46,255 nt of DNA from Elusimicrobiales bacterium (GTDB lineage: Bacteria; Elusimicrobiota; Elusimicrobia; Elusimicrobiales; UBA9959): assembly GCA_023701245.1 (NCBI GenBank), contig JAMPXK010000015.1, forward strand, positions 1-46,255, in the 5' to 3' direction. Below are positions 1 to 8,755 of this stretch, one piece after another. The notes under the pieces are model-generated. The model was not told the DNA's origin and did not search any database. It saw only the letters and a program-made list of their open reading frames with translations. The translations under genes were made by a program, and so were the position numbers. How positions within the stretch are numbered: position 1 is the first letter of the stretch; each line of letters begins with the position of its first letter.

Positions 1-47
1 CGCGGCGCCTCTTCTCTTGTTTCTCCTGGCAGCGGTTCAGGAACCGC

Positions 48-1238
48 TCAAAGGTACTGCGGCAGGGCGGCGTAGAAGGCCGCCGCTTTCACCAGGTCCT
101 CGGCGGGCATATGCTCGTTGACGGTGTGCGCGTACACCTCGTTGCCGGGGCCGAAGCCGATGGTGGGGATCTTCAGGCGGCCGGCAGAGGCCACGCCGTT
201 GGTGGAGAACACCCACTTGTCCACCACGGGCATCTTCTTCAGGGCCACCTTGCCCGCCGACACGCCGGCTTTCACCAGCTTGTGCTCGCGGGGCAGCACC
301 CACGTGGGGAAATACTTTTCCTGGCCCACCTTCAGGCCGGTCCAGGCCACGGCGTCGTACCAGAGAACTTCCACCTTGGCCTTGGCCTTCTTCACGCTGG
401 GCAGGCGCTGGATCTCGGCCACCGAGCTCTTGAGCGTCTCGCCTATGGTCAGGCGGCGGTCCAGGTAGATGGTGCATTCGTCGGGCACGGCGTTGTAGGA
501 GGGCGTCTTGCACTCTATGGCGGTCACGGCCACGGTGCCCTTGCCGATGAACTTGTCGTTCTTCAGCTTTTTATTGAGGGCGGTGATCTCCTTGGTGATG
601 TCGGCCATCTTCACCACGGCGTTGTCGCCGCGCTCGGGCGCGGAGGCGTGGCAGGAGCGGCCCTTGGTGATGACCTTCATCTCCATGCGGCCGCGGTGGC
701 CGCGGTAGACCTTCAGGTCGGTGGGCTCGGTTATCACCACGAAATCCGGGCGGAGCTTTTCCTTGTTGATGATATGCAGCAGCGGCAGGCCGTCGCAGTC
801 CTCTTCCATCACGGAGCCTACCACCATCAGGGTGTAGTCGCCTTCAAGCTTGAGGTCCTTTATGATCTTGCCGGCGTACACCATGGAGGCCATGGAGAGC
901 TTCTGGTCGGTGGCGCCGCGGCCGTAAATGGTGTCGTTCTTGTAGATGCCGGCGAAGGGATCTATCTTCCAGGCCTTGGGGTCGCCGATGCCCACGGTGT
1001 CTATGTGGGCGTCCATCATGATCTTCTTCTTGCCGTGGCCGATGAAGCCGATGATGTTGCCCATGCGGTCCACTTTCACCTTGTCGAAGCCGACCTTGTG
1101 CATCTCTTTCTTTATCAGCGCCACCAGCTTGCCTTCCTGGCACGAGAAGCTGGGGGTGCGCACTATATTGCGGGCGAAAGCCACGATGTCCTTCTTGTAT
1201 TTGTCCGCGGCTTTGCGTATCAGTTTGGTCTTATCCAT
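48..1238 (-). CDS. M20 family metallohydrolase, YgeY/ArgE/DapE type
   Basis: This is a predicted zinc-dependent amidohydrolase or peptidase of 396 residues, a normal full length for M20 enzymes. The metal-binding pattern is visible: DAHID (His78, Asp80), Asp111 in GATDQK, the catalytic Glu pair at about 145-146 (MEED), Glu171 in TEPTD, and a late His in YAHTVNEH. Between them lies the usual M20 dimerisation insert, which carries CHASAPERGDNAV. The overall pattern is closest to the YgeY group, whose members hydrolyse small N-acylated amino acids or peptides in the cytoplasm; the substrate cannot be read from sequence. The ATG at 1238 has a strong GGAGG Shine-Dalgarno six bases upstream and its own promoter at 1274-1302, so the gene is probably transcribed alone. 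A short hairpin (31-48) overlaps the stop codon without a clear T-tract. Confidence 0.9.
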   Translation of the reverse strand: MDKTKLIRKAADKYKKDIVAFARNIVRTPSFSCQEGKLVALIKKEMHKVGFDKVKVDRMGNIIGFIGHGKKKIMMDAHIDTVGIGDPKAWKIDPFAGIYKNDTIYGRGATDQKLSMASMVYAGKIIKDLKLEGDYTLMVVGSVMEEDCDGLPLLHIINKEKLRPDFVVITEPTDLKVYRGHRGRMEMKVITKGRSCHASAPERGDNAVVKMADITKEITALNKKLKNDKFIGKGTVAVTAIECKTPSYNAVPDECTIYLDRRLTIGETLKSSVAEIQRLPSVKKAKAKVEVLWYDAVAWTGLKVGQEKYFPTWVLPREHKLVKAGVSAGKVALKKMPVVDKWVFSTNGVASAGRLKIPTIGFGPGNEVYAHTVNEHMPAEDLVKAAAFYAALPQYL

Positions 1239-1273
1239 TGTTTCCTCCGTGAAGTTCAGTCAAATCCACCTAT

Positions 1274-1302
1274 ATTCTATATCTCTGCCCCCGCCTTGTA
1301 AA
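1274..1302 (-). promoter_or_regulatory. Sigma70-type promoter of the M20 gene
   Basis: On the minus strand TTTACA (1302-1297) is followed after exactly 17 bases by TAGAAT (1279-1274). Both hexamers match the consensus at five of six positions. Transcription would start near 1267, leaving a leader of about 30 bases that contains the GGAGG site of the M20 gene. Confidence 0.65.
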
Positions 1303-1310
1303 TCTGCCCG

Positions 1311-2561
1311 CTACTTGAGCAGCGAAAGATATTTCTTAAGGGCATCGACGAAACAGGCCGTGTCGGCCGGGGTATTGTAGGCGAAAAAGGAAAGGCGGAT
1401 GGTCTCGCGGTAGCCTGAGGCCAGGCACGCCAGGTCCGCGCAGTGGCGGCCGGTACGCACGGCGATGAAGCGCCCTTTCAGCTGGTGGTTGAGGAACAGG
1501 TTGAAGTCCGGCACTGAAAACCCTTTCTTCTCCGGCGCCAGCGAGATCAGCGAGCCTTCCAGCAGGTCTTCGCGTCGGCCCAGCACCTTGATCCCTTTCA
1601 CTTCCGCCAGCGCCTTCATCGCATCCTCCACCAGCCCGGAGACGTGCGCGCGGATATTGTCGTAGCCGCATTTCTCGAACCGGGCAAGAGCGGCGGCGAG
1701 GCCCGCCAGCCCGGAGTAATTCTGCACGCCGGCCTCGAAGCCCTGGTAATTCCCCAGATATTTCACCGTGTACCTGCCGCCCGAGACCGAAACGTCCTCC
1801 ACCGTGCCGCCGCCCACCCGCCACGGGCGGAGCCTTCCCAGCAGCGCGCGTTTCACGTAAAGAGCTCCGGTGCAGTAAGGCGCGCCCAGCTTGTGGCCGG
1901 AGAAAGCGCAGGCGTCCGCGCCGTAGAGCGCCGCGCCGCCGCCGTGCGTGGGAGCGTACTGCGCGTCGTCGGAGAAAAGGAAAGCCCCGGCCTTATGCGC
2001 CAGGTCCGCGGCGCGCGCCACGTCCTCGCGCCCGCCGAAGATATTGGAGGCGTGGGTGAAGCAGACCAGCGCGGTACGCCGGCCTATCAGGCGCCCCAGG
2101 GCCTCCATGTCGGGCTTCAGGCCCTTCAGCGGGGCGACTTTCAGCTTTATCCTGCCAGCCGCGGCCAGCCGCTCGAAAGGCAGGAACACGGCGTTATGCT
2201 CCAGCGGGGAAAGCACCACCTCGTTGCGCGCGGGCGTGAAAGGAAAAGAGTTGGCCAGCAGGTTGGCGGCGTCGGTCACGCCGGCCGTGAAAATTATCTC
2301 CTCGGGGGACTCCGCCCCCATGAAAGCGGCCACCCTGGCGCGGGCGGCGTAGAATTCCTCTTCCATGGCGGAGGCCAGCGCGTGGAAGGACCGCTTGCCG
2401 CCGCAGCCGCCCAGCCCCAGCAGGTGCCGGCGCTGCGCCTCGGCGGCGCAGCTCAGCTTCAGCACGGTACAGGCGCTGTCGAGATACACCAGGCGTTTGC
2501 CCCCGAAGCGCGCGCCCAGCGCGGGGAATTCTTTTTTCAAGGCCGAAATTTTTTCGTTCAT
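1311..2561 (-). CDS. Aminotransferase class V, cysteine desulfurase (SufS-like)
   Basis: This 416-residue PLP enzyme has the class V fold. The PLP lysine is in FSGHKLGAPYCTG, and a Cys-containing RTGRHCADLA segment near residue 375 corresponds to the RxGxHCA active-site cysteine loop of group II (SufS/CsdA) desulfurases. The likely reaction is removal of sulfur from cysteine to give a protein persulfide and alanine. The start codon overlaps the stop of the upstream radical SAM gene (ATGA), so the two are translationally coupled. That pairing suggests a dedicated sulfur or Fe-S donor for the radical SAM enzyme, or joint action on one substrate; both are inferences. No SufE, SufU or scaffold gene lies nearby, which leaves a role in general Fe-S assembly unsupported. 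An isopenicillin-epimerase-like activity is a less likely alternative because the active-site Cys loop is present. Confidence 0.85.
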   Translation of the reverse strand: MNEKISALKKEFPALGARFGGKRLVYLDSACTVLKLSCAAEAQRRHLLGLGGCGGKRSFHALASAMEEEFYAARARVAAFMGAESPEEIIFTAGVTDAANLLANSFPFTPARNEVVLSPLEHNAVFLPFERLAAAGRIKLKVAPLKGLKPDMEALGRLIGRRTALVCFTHASNIFGGREDVARAADLAHKAGAFLFSDDAQYAPTHGGGAALYGADACAFSGHKLGAPYCTGALYVKRALLGRLRPWRVGGGTVEDVSVSGGRYTVKYLGNYQGFEAGVQNYSGLAGLAAALARFEKCGYDNIRAHVSGLVEDAMKALAEVKGIKVLGRREDLLEGSLISLAPEKKGFSVPDFNLFLNHQLKGRFIAVRTGRHCADLACLASGYRETIRLSFFAYNTPADTACFVDALKKYLSLLK

Positions 2562-3403
2562 AGGTCGCCGTGCACGGCTATATAGTCTTTCCTGGGACCC
2601 GGGCAGAGTTCACGGAACCGGCAGCCGCGGCAGGCCGGGACCTGCTCTTTCTCCTCGAGGTGAGGGCCGGGCGCCCCGCTGCGCATCTTCGCCATATCCA
2701 CGTTGAGCCGGGAAAACCCGCCCAGGAAGCAGGGCGGGATATGGTCCACTTCGCAGTGCAGGCCGTTCTTCTCGCAGATGAACAGCGCGCGTTCCAGGTA
2801 AGGCTTCACCTGCGCGTAGCGCGGCAGGAACACGCTGCCTTCGGCCCGGCCTATGCCTTTGATGTAGCTGAACTGCACCCAGGCCGCCCCCTTGAGGTTC
2901 TTGACCGCGAAAGCCGCGAAGTCCGGGAGTTCCCGGTAGTTAAGCGAACTTACCACGTGCGTCAGGCGCACCCTGGCGCCGGACTTTATCAGGCGGTTCA
3001 CCCCGGCCAGGCGTTTTTTGAAGGCGCCTTTCACCCTGGTTATCTTCAGGTCCAGCCCGGCCGAGGCGGCCGGGAAATTCACGTTGAAGTACCCGTCCGC
3101 CGCGTTGAGGGCTTTTATTATCTTAGCCAGGTTTTCGGAGCGCATGCCGCAGGCGGCTATGGCGTTGGTCTGCAGTTCGGCCGTCCTGCCCAGCTTTTTC
3201 ACGGCGGCCAGCAGGGCGCAGAGCCCTGCCGCGGGCGCCAGCAGCGGCTCCCCTCCGGAGAGCTGCACCAGCCCTGGCGGCATGGCCGCGATCTCCTTGA
3301 GCCAGTCCTTGAGCGACGCCCGCTCGTCCGCGCCGCCCTCTTCAGGGTAGGAGCAGAACACGCAGCGCTGGTTGCATTTCCTGAAAAGGTGTATTAAGGC
3401 CAT
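2558..3403 (-). CDS. Radical SAM enzyme with C-terminal Cys cluster (unknown substrate)
   Basis: This 281-residue protein begins almost directly with the radical SAM cluster motif CNQRCVFC (Cys10, Cys14, Cys17), followed by LSGGEPL, the SAM-binding GGE motif. The C terminus carries CRGCRFRELCPGP and then a Tyr/His-Gly tail. The same tail pattern (C-x2-C-x4-6-C-x-G...Y...G) closes the four other small radical SAM proteins in this window, so they form one subfamily. Such C-terminal cysteines usually bind an auxiliary Fe-S cluster or a structural metal. The gene is coupled to the cysteine-desulfurase-like gene downstream. The start at 3403 has no clear Shine-Dalgarno, but starting eight residues before the first Cys fits this family. 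The reaction cannot be assigned; peptide or cofactor modification is the general expectation. Confidence 0.8.
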   Translation of the reverse strand: MALIHLFRKCNQRCVFCSYPEEGGADERASLKDWLKEIAAMPPGLVQLSGGEPLLAPAAGLCALLAAVKKLGRTAELQTNAIAACGMRSENLAKIIKALNAADGYFNVNFPAASAGLDLKITRVKGAFKKRLAGVNRLIKSGARVRLTHVVSSLNYRELPDFAAFAVKNLKGAAWVQFSYIKGIGRAEGSVFLPRYAQVKPYLERALFICEKNGLHCEVDHIPPCFLGGFSRLNVDMAKMRSGAPGPHLEEKEQVPACRGCRFRELCPGPRKDYIAVHGDL

Positions 3404-3437
3404 TTAGCTGTAGTCGGCGTCCCGCGCAAGTAAAAAG

Positions 3438-3466
3438 TTGATAAAAGAGGTCCCTACCGCTATAAT
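3438..3466 (+). promoter_or_regulatory. Near-consensus sigma70 promoter of the SGNH hydrolase pair
   Basis: TTGATA (3438-3443) is separated by 17 bases from a perfect TATAAT (3461-3466), with a predicted start site near 3473. This is the closest match to the consensus that I found in the window. It also settles the gene start: an in-frame TTG at 3438 is the -35 box itself and an ATG at 3471 lies at or before the transcript start, so translation must begin downstream at 3519. Confidence 0.75.
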
Positions 3467-3518
3467 AACAATGCTTGCGCGGGCGCCGCAAGCGCGGAAG
3501 GCGGGCGCCCGTGTCTCT

Positions 3519-5261
3519 ATGACCACAAGAAAGCTACTCTACTGGGCGGCCTATCTCGCCTACCTCTTCGCGGCGCTGGCGCTGCTGGATTACGCGGCCT
3601 ATCTCTCCTACCGGCGCAAGCTCCTGCCGCAGACGTTTTCCGGCCGCGAACTGCCGGAACTGGAAAAACAGCTGGGCCTGCCTTTCACCCCGGAAAAGCG
3701 CAGCTCCTTCCTCAACTTCCCGGAGAAAAAAGCCCCGGGGGTTTTCCGCATAGGCTGCTTCGGCGACTCTTTTACCTACGGCGAGGAGACAGGCCCGGAC
3801 TACGACTATCCCGGCGTGCTCGCCGCCCTGTTCCGAAAGGCCGGCTACCGGAACGTGGAGGTGCTCAACTTCGGCAAGCAGTACACCGGTTTTCACCAGG
3901 CCTTCCTGGCCTGGGAGGCCCTGGGAGAGAAGTACGGGCTGGATTACGCGGTGCTCTGGCCGGCGGGCTTCAACGCCCTCAGCCTGGTGCGCGACCTGAA
4001 GTTCAACCACACCTGCGACCGCGGCTACCTCTCCTGCATGCCGCAGTACCTGCACGCGCGCTACACGCTGGCGGGGCCGGGGGTGGAACTGAAGGTCCCT
4101 CCGGGCAGGACGGAAAAAGAACGGGTCGACGCTTATTTTTCCTTCATCCCTTCGTTCCAGAACCTGCGCTACGACCTGGAGGCTCCGGCCTTTCTCCGGG
4201 CGCCGCTGGCCGCCCTGGCCCCGGCGCGGGTGATGGCCAACCCTTTCTATTACCAAAAGGACCCGGCGGCGGAGCAGCGCGAACTCACCCGGCGCCTGCT
4301 GCTGAAGATGGCCGCCGGAGCCCCCAGCGTGGCGGTCATAAGCCGCGATCCCGAAGTGGCGGCCCTTGCGGGGAGCCTGGGGGCAAAGAACCTGTTTTCC
4401 GACACGCTCCCCCAGGTGCCGGGATTCCCTTACACCGCGTTCAACGGCCACAACAGCCCGGCCGGGAATTACCTGGTGGCGCGCCGCCTCTTCGACCTGC
4501 TGACCGGGGAGCCGCCGGCCAGGCTGGGTGCGCTCGGCTTTAGCGACGCGCCATCCCAGGGCGGAACCGCGGGGTCCGGCGAGCCGCTGTCCGGCTACCG
4601 CAGCCTGGCCGTTGAACTGGGCGGCGTACCGCTGGGGCGCTTTTACGACTCCGCCAGGCCCCCTCAGGACTATTGCCGCCCGGGCAACTGCCGGCCCATC
4701 CCGGGCACTTTCAGCGGGGTCGTTTCCCTGCTGGCCCTCAAGGACCAGCGAACGCCCCTGGTCGACGCCGTCTTCCTTCCTTTGAACTTCAAGTTAACGG
4801 ACCTGAAGGAACTCTCACTGCGGCTGAACGGGCTGCCAATAGGCGAAGTGCGGCTGGCGGCCAAGGGGCTGAATTTCGGCGTGGCCACGGTAGACGGCTC
4901 CCTCTCCTGGCAAGGACCCTCGCTGCTCCTGTCTCCCGCCGGGAAGGGCCGCGCCCCCGGCGCCGCGGCGCCGGGCCCCGTCATGCTGGGCGGGCAGGAA
5001 GTGCTGCGCGCAGACCCGGCCCAGGGGCCGCGGCTGCGGCTCACCCCCCCCAGGCCTTTCTTCACGCTCAAAGGCGACGGAGCTGTTTTGGCCGACCAGG
5101 AAAGCCTCGGCGCGGCCGGCAAGGTCTTTCTCGCTCTGGAAGACGCCAGCGGCCGTAAAAATTTGGTGCATATCGCGGACTGGAAAAAGACCCGGCTGAA
5201 CCTCCCCTCCCGTACCGGCGGCTGGAACAAGGTCCCCTTGCCGGCCAGGAAAGGACACTGA
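3519..5261 (+). CDS. Membrane-anchored SGNH/GDSL-like hydrolase with C-terminal extension
   Basis: With the ATG at 3519 the product has 580 residues. One N-terminal transmembrane segment (about 7-29) anchors a domain on the outer face of the inner membrane. SGNH blocks are visible: GCFGDSFTYG with nucleophile Ser84, an Asn-containing segment near WPAGFNAL, and the catalytic His near residue 311 in NGHNSPAGN. Families of this kind remove or transfer acyl groups on cell-surface carbohydrates, so an O-acetylation or deacetylation role is plausible but inferred. About 250 residues after the His block are unlike the core domain and look beta-rich; I do not recognise them. The next gene overlaps its stop codon (TGATG) and encodes a second SGNH protein, so the two probably act on the same polymer. 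No good Shine-Dalgarno precedes 3519; a GGAAGG lies about 20 bases upstream. Confidence 0.7.
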   Translation: MTTRKLLYWAAYLAYLFAALALLDYAAYLSYRRKLLPQTFSGRELPELEKQLGLPFTPEKRSSFLNFPEKKAPGVFRIGCFGDSFTYGEETGPDYDYPGVLAALFRKAGYRNVEVLNFGKQYTGFHQAFLAWEALGEKYGLDYAVLWPAGFNALSLVRDLKFNHTCDRGYLSCMPQYLHARYTLAGPGVELKVPPGRTEKERVDAYFSFIPSFQNLRYDLEAPAFLRAPLAALAPARVMANPFYYQKDPAAEQRELTRRLLLKMAAGAPSVAVISRDPEVAALAGSLGAKNLFSDTLPQVPGFPYTAFNGHNSPAGNYLVARRLFDLLTGEPPARLGALGFSDAPSQGGTAGSGEPLSGYRSLAVELGGVPLGRFYDSARPPQDYCRPGNCRPIPGTFSGVVSLLALKDQRTPLVDAVFLPLNFKLTDLKELSLRLNGLPIGEVRLAAKGLNFGVATVDGSLSWQGPSLLLSPAGKGRAPGAAAPGPVMLGGQEVLRADPAQGPRLRLTPPRPFFTLKGDGAVLADQESLGAAGKVFLALEDASGRKNLVHIADWKKTRLNLPSRTGGWNKVPLPARKGH

Positions 5262-6625
5262 TGCCCCTCGGAACAACTGGAAAAAGACTGCCCGGCCTCG
5301 TGAAGCAAGCCGCGCTCGCGCTGCTGGGCGGCCTGCTGGCCCTCGCGCTCCTGGAAACCGCCCTGCGCCTGGGCGGCCGCGCTTTCTTCTCCTACCAGGA
5401 CTACCGCAACCGCCAGGCGGTAAAGGCGCGCGGCAATTACCGCGTCCTTTGCCTGGGGGAATCCACCACGGCCGGGCAATACCCGCCCTTCCTGGAAGAA
5501 ATACTTAACCGGAATTCTTCCGGGATAAAGTTCAGCGTGATAGACCGCGGCGAACCCAGCGTCAACACCTCCACCATCCTGGCCCGCCTGGAAAAGGACC
5601 TGGAAACCTACAAGCCGGATATGGTCGTAGCCATGATGGGCTGCAACGACAGGGGCACGCTCTTTTACGGGGACATCCCGGAAGCCGGCGGGTGGCTTTT
5701 TAAAAATTCCCGGGCGTACCGCTTCCTGCGTCTGAACGCGGCGGCCCTGCTGAGAAAGGCAGGCAAGGAAGATCTCCTCGCGGCGCCGCGGCCGGGCCAG
5801 GCCGGAGAAGGCCGCGCCAAACAGCCTCCGCGGGTGGTCTACGGCGGACAATGGGCGGAGCCTCCCCCCGGGCCGGGCACGGAAACCGGGGCAGAGACCT
5901 CGGCCGACATCGCCCGCGCCTGGGAACTTGTGAACCAGGAAAAGCTGGCCGCGGCCGAGGAATTGTTCAAGCGGGCGGCAAGCCGCGACCCCGCCAGCGG
6001 GCACGCGCGCCTGACGCTGGGCTGGTTCTATTTTAAATTCCGCGGCAATACGGCGGCGGCGCAGCGGGAGTTCCAGGAAGCTTTCCGCCTCAACCCCAGG
6101 CCCAACCCGGATTTCGCGTGGCGCGCCGCCTGGTTCTACAGGTCCACCAACAGGCCGCAAGAGGCCGTCCGCGCGCTGACAGGCTCGCTGGAGAGATTTC
6201 CGGGAGATGAGCGCCTCCACGGGGGGCTCGCGGCCCTCTACGGGGAACTGGGCGAGCCGGAACTTGCCGCCGCGCATGCGCAAAAGGCCAGGAAACTGGC
6301 CGCCGTCAGGGCGGACCCCGTCCTGACCGCCAACTACCTGGCGCTCAAGCGCTCCCTGGACAAGCGCAAGATCCGCCTGGTCAGCGTTCAATACCCCATG
6401 CGGGACCCGGCCCCGCTTAAAAAGATCTTCGAAGGCGGGGAAGGCCCCGACGTGATCTTCGTGGACAATGAAGCCGTCTTCAGAAAGGCGGTGGAGAAAG
6501 AGGGCTACGCAGAATATTTCACGGACATGTTCGGCGGAGATTTCGGGCACTGTTCGGCCAAAGGCAACCGGCTGCTGGCAGACAACATCTCCGGCGCCAT
6601 CCTCAAAACCCTGGCAGGGGATTGA
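5261..6625 (+). CDS. Membrane-anchored SGNH hydrolase with inserted TPR repeats
   Basis: This 454-residue protein has an N-terminal membrane anchor (about 13-32). It then has the SGNH block I motif LCLGESTTAG (Ser68), block III MMGCNDRG, and the late DxxH pair in GGDFGHCSAKGN near the C terminus. Between blocks III and V, from about residue 210 to 345, the chain contains tandem TPR-like helices. In a typical SGNH domain this part of the fold is short, so the TPR array is an insertion that could dock a partner or a polymer next to the active site. The ATG overlaps the stop of the upstream SGNH gene and has AAAGGA about six bases before it. It converges on the radical SAM operon, with only seven bases between the two stop codons and no terminator visible. 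The substrate is unknown; a surface carbohydrate ester is the most likely. Confidence 0.75.
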   Translation: MPLGTTGKRLPGLVKQAALALLGGLLALALLETALRLGGRAFFSYQDYRNRQAVKARGNYRVLCLGESTTAGQYPPFLEEILNRNSSGIKFSVIDRGEPSVNTSTILARLEKDLETYKPDMVVAMMGCNDRGTLFYGDIPEAGGWLFKNSRAYRFLRLNAAALLRKAGKEDLLAAPRPGQAGEGRAKQPPRVVYGGQWAEPPPGPGTETGAETSADIARAWELVNQEKLAAAEELFKRAASRDPASGHARLTLGWFYFKFRGNTAAAQREFQEAFRLNPRPNPDFAWRAAWFYRSTNRPQEAVRALTGSLERFPGDERLHGGLAALYGELGEPELAAAHAQKARKLAAVRADPVLTANYLALKRSLDKRKIRLVSVQYPMRDPAPLKKIFEGGEGPDVIFVDNEAVFRKAVEKEGYAEYFTDMFGGDFGHCSAKGNRLLADNISGAILKTLAGD

Positions 6626-6632
6626 GCCGGAC

Positions 6633-7832
6633 CTAAAGCAGCTTTTTTATTTCGGTATAAGGCCTGGCGAGGGTCCAGCGGTAGGAGCCGCGTTCGAAGG
6701 CGCTTTTCACGAGCCCCTTGGCGGTCAGGCTGGCCGCCGCCGTAAGCACGGCGTTGCCGTCGGAGCAATCCCGGCAGAGGACTATCTGGCGCGACAGCGC
6801 CAGGACGTCGCGGGTAGCGGCGCCGGGTTTGCGGCGAAGTATCTCCACCATGCAGCGTTCGTTATCTGAAAGGTAAACCCGCTTCGCGGGCCCGGCCGGC
6901 CTGGCCGCGGCGCCTTTTTTTACCGGCACAAAACCCCGCCAGCCGAAACGTTTTATATAGTGCGTGTCGGCGCCGCGGCATTTGCCGGCCAGGGCGCAGC
7001 GCCGGCACGGCGGGCCTTTTACTTTGGCGGCGGCGGCGTTGGCGTCCAGGTCCGTGCGGCCGCCTGCCGGGTCGGTCACCACGGTATTGAAGAGGTCCAG
7101 GCCTATGGCGAGTTTTTCCCGTCCTTTCAAAAAGCAGGGCGGCGTGTTAAGGAAAAGTATCTCGCCCGGCAGCCCGGAGGCCTCCATCACGTCCACCGCC
7201 TCGTTGAAATACGGCTCGCAGTCCGACAGGCGCACGCCCAGCTTTTTGCAGTTTTCGGCCATGGCGCCTATGTAGACGGGGTAGATGACCACGAAATTGG
7301 TGATGCCGCGGGCCAGGTAGAATTTTATTATCTCCGGCAGGCGGGTATAGTTGCGCCGGTTGACCAGGATATTGGTGCCCAGCCGGATCTTGAGCCGCCG
7401 CAGGTTGGCCAGGCCGGCCAGCGCCTTCCTGAGCGCGCCAGGAACCCCCACCAGCGCGTCGTGCTCGGCGGCGGAATCCGTAGTGAAGGAAAATTTGCAG
7501 AAAGTGAGTCCGGCCTTTACCAGCGCCCGGCAGAACGCGGGGTCGGCCAGCTTGATGCCGTTGGTCTGCACCCGGATGAACCGGAAGCCCACCGACTTGC
7601 CCAGGGCTATCACCTTGAGTATATCCGGCCGTATCAGGGGCTCCCCGCCAGTCAGCCCCAGGCGGCGGTAGCCGTCCTTGTAGGCCCCGTAAATATTGCG
7701 GGCTATCGCGTCGAAAGGCGCGTTAAGCGACTTGTCGAAATCGCCCTGCGAGCAGAACCGGCAGCGGGCGTTGCAGTTGTAGTTGAGGATCAGCTCGTAA
7801 CAGCGGCCGGTGCCGTCCTTCTCTTTTTTCAT
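6633..7832 (-). CDS. Radical SAM enzyme with C-terminal winged-helix-like domain
   Basis: This 399-residue protein is the last gene of the Hxs-like operon. The cluster motif is CNARCRFC (Cys20, Cys24, Cys27), followed by LTGGEPL. The subfamily's C-terminal Cys set is CRRCALAGKCRG near residues 278-290. Unlike its relatives it continues for about 90 more residues, from YLSDNERCMVEIL onward, in a pattern of short helices ending in two strands (GLVKSAFERGSYRWTL). That pattern resembles a winged-helix domain, as used for DNA binding or, as an RRE-like fold, for leader-peptide binding. The ATG overlaps the stop of the preceding radical SAM gene. The placement suggests it modifies the same substrate as the rest of the operon or regulates it; the actual chemistry cannot be read from sequence. 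Confidence 0.75.
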   Translation of the reverse strand: MKKEKDGTGRCYELILNYNCNARCRFCSQGDFDKSLNAPFDAIARNIYGAYKDGYRRLGLTGGEPLIRPDILKVIALGKSVGFRFIRVQTNGIKLADPAFCRALVKAGLTFCKFSFTTDSAAEHDALVGVPGALRKALAGLANLRRLKIRLGTNILVNRRNYTRLPEIIKFYLARGITNFVVIYPVYIGAMAENCKKLGVRLSDCEPYFNEAVDVMEASGLPGEILFLNTPPCFLKGREKLAIGLDLFNTVVTDPAGGRTDLDANAAAAKVKGPPCRRCALAGKCRGADTHYIKRFGWRGFVPVKKGAAARPAGPAKRVYLSDNERCMVEILRRKPGAATRDVLALSRQIVLCRDCSDGNAVLTAAASLTAKGLVKSAFERGSYRWTLARPYTEIKKLL

Positions 7833-8755
7833 TTGACAGCCTTCAGTTCGGAGTCGCCGTAGTGCTTCAGATATTCAACCCAGATGCCCTCGCACTGGGC
7901 AAAAAGCCCGCAGCCGCGGCAGCGGGCCGTCTTGCGGCGCCCCACCACCGCGCGGGACCCGATGGCGTCCGCGTTCTTAAAATCCGGCGCCCAGTGTTCG
8001 GTCAGGAACAGTTCCCGTTCGTTGGTCTCGCTGATCTGGTCCAGGCAGCCGCGGAAATGGCAGAGCGGCACGTAGCGCGCCTTCCACTGCCCCAGCCCGG
8101 CCGCCCGGCCCAGCGCCAGCGCGCGCCGCATCTGCGGCGCCGCCCTGGAAATGCGCGGCACCAGCGCCTTGAAATTGTTGCGCGCCCCGCCGTAGTTGGG
8201 GTCCACGAAGATGTACTCCACGTTGGCTACGCGGTTCTTTATGTAGAACTCCGCCAGGCGCGGCAGGGCGGCCAGGTTGCTCTTCACCACCGTGGTGTTG
8301 CCGCCTATCGCGCCGAAGCCCAGCGCGCGCAGGTTGCGCAGGCCTTTCTTCAGCTGGACGAAGCTGCCGGGAGAACAGGTAAGCGCGTCGTGGACGGCCG
8401 CGTCGGGGCCGTGCACCGAGAAGATGACGGAATCTATCCCGGAGGCCACGATCCTGGCCGCCGCCGCAGGGTCCGCGAACACACGGCCGTTGGTGGCGCA
8501 GGTCACCTGCGGGATGCCCAGTTTCTTGGCGGCGGCCACCAGCCTGTCGAAGTCCGGGCGGATGGTGGCCTCGCCGCCGATGATCTCCAGGATCTCGGCG
8601 CCCTTGTTCCTGGCTTTCAGGATCTCCTGGAGCAGCTGGGCGGTGGTCTTTTCCGGCAGGGCGCGCTTGTCCGCGTCTATGCAGAACACGCAGTTGTTGT
8701 TGCAGGCATAGCCCGTGAAGAGCACCACCTTGAGCATTTTCCCGTCGGTTCTCAT
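7829..8755 (-). CDS. Radical SAM enzyme of the Hxs-like operon
   Basis: This 308-residue radical SAM protein has the cluster motif CNNNCVFC (Cys18, Cys22, Cys25), an IIGGEATIRPDF segment in place of the usual GGEP, and a CATNGR strand. The C-terminal tail is CRGCGLFAQCEG followed by Y-x3-YG and an ELKAV end. That tail closely matches the HxsC-like protein two genes upstream (CRGCRARRGCLG...YKAFGDGEL), so the two are probably paralogues that arose within this gene cluster. The gene is coupled by ATGA overlaps to the A24 peptidase gene before it and the larger radical SAM gene after it. The 'EAT' variant of the GGE motif is also seen in other radical SAM families and need not mean loss of activity. 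Function is unknown beyond probable peptide or protein modification. Confidence 0.8.
   Translation of the reverse strand: MRTDGKMLKVVLFTGYACNNNCVFCIDADKRALPEKTTAQLLQEILKARNKGAEILEIIGGEATIRPDFDRLVAAAKKLGIPQVTCATNGRVFADPAAAARIVASGIDSVIFSVHGPDAAVHDALTCSPGSFVQLKKGLRNLRALGFGAIGGNTTVVKSNLAALPRLAEFYIKNRVANVEYIFVDPNYGGARNNFKALVPRISRAAPQMRRALALGRAAGLGQWKARYVPLCHFRGCLDQISETNERELFLTEHWAPDFKNADAIGSRAVVGRRKTARCRGCGLFAQCEGIWVEYLKHYGDSELKAVK

Noticed and set aside
3438-3518. Upstream in-frame start for the first SGNH hydrolase
   Set aside because: The TTG at 3438 is the -35 hexamer of a near-consensus promoter and the ATG at 3471 is at the predicted transcript start, so the ATG at 3519 is the first usable start.
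4670-6550. 626-codon open frame antisense to the SGNH genes
   Set aside because: It is a low-complexity shadow frame over two clearly coding genes.
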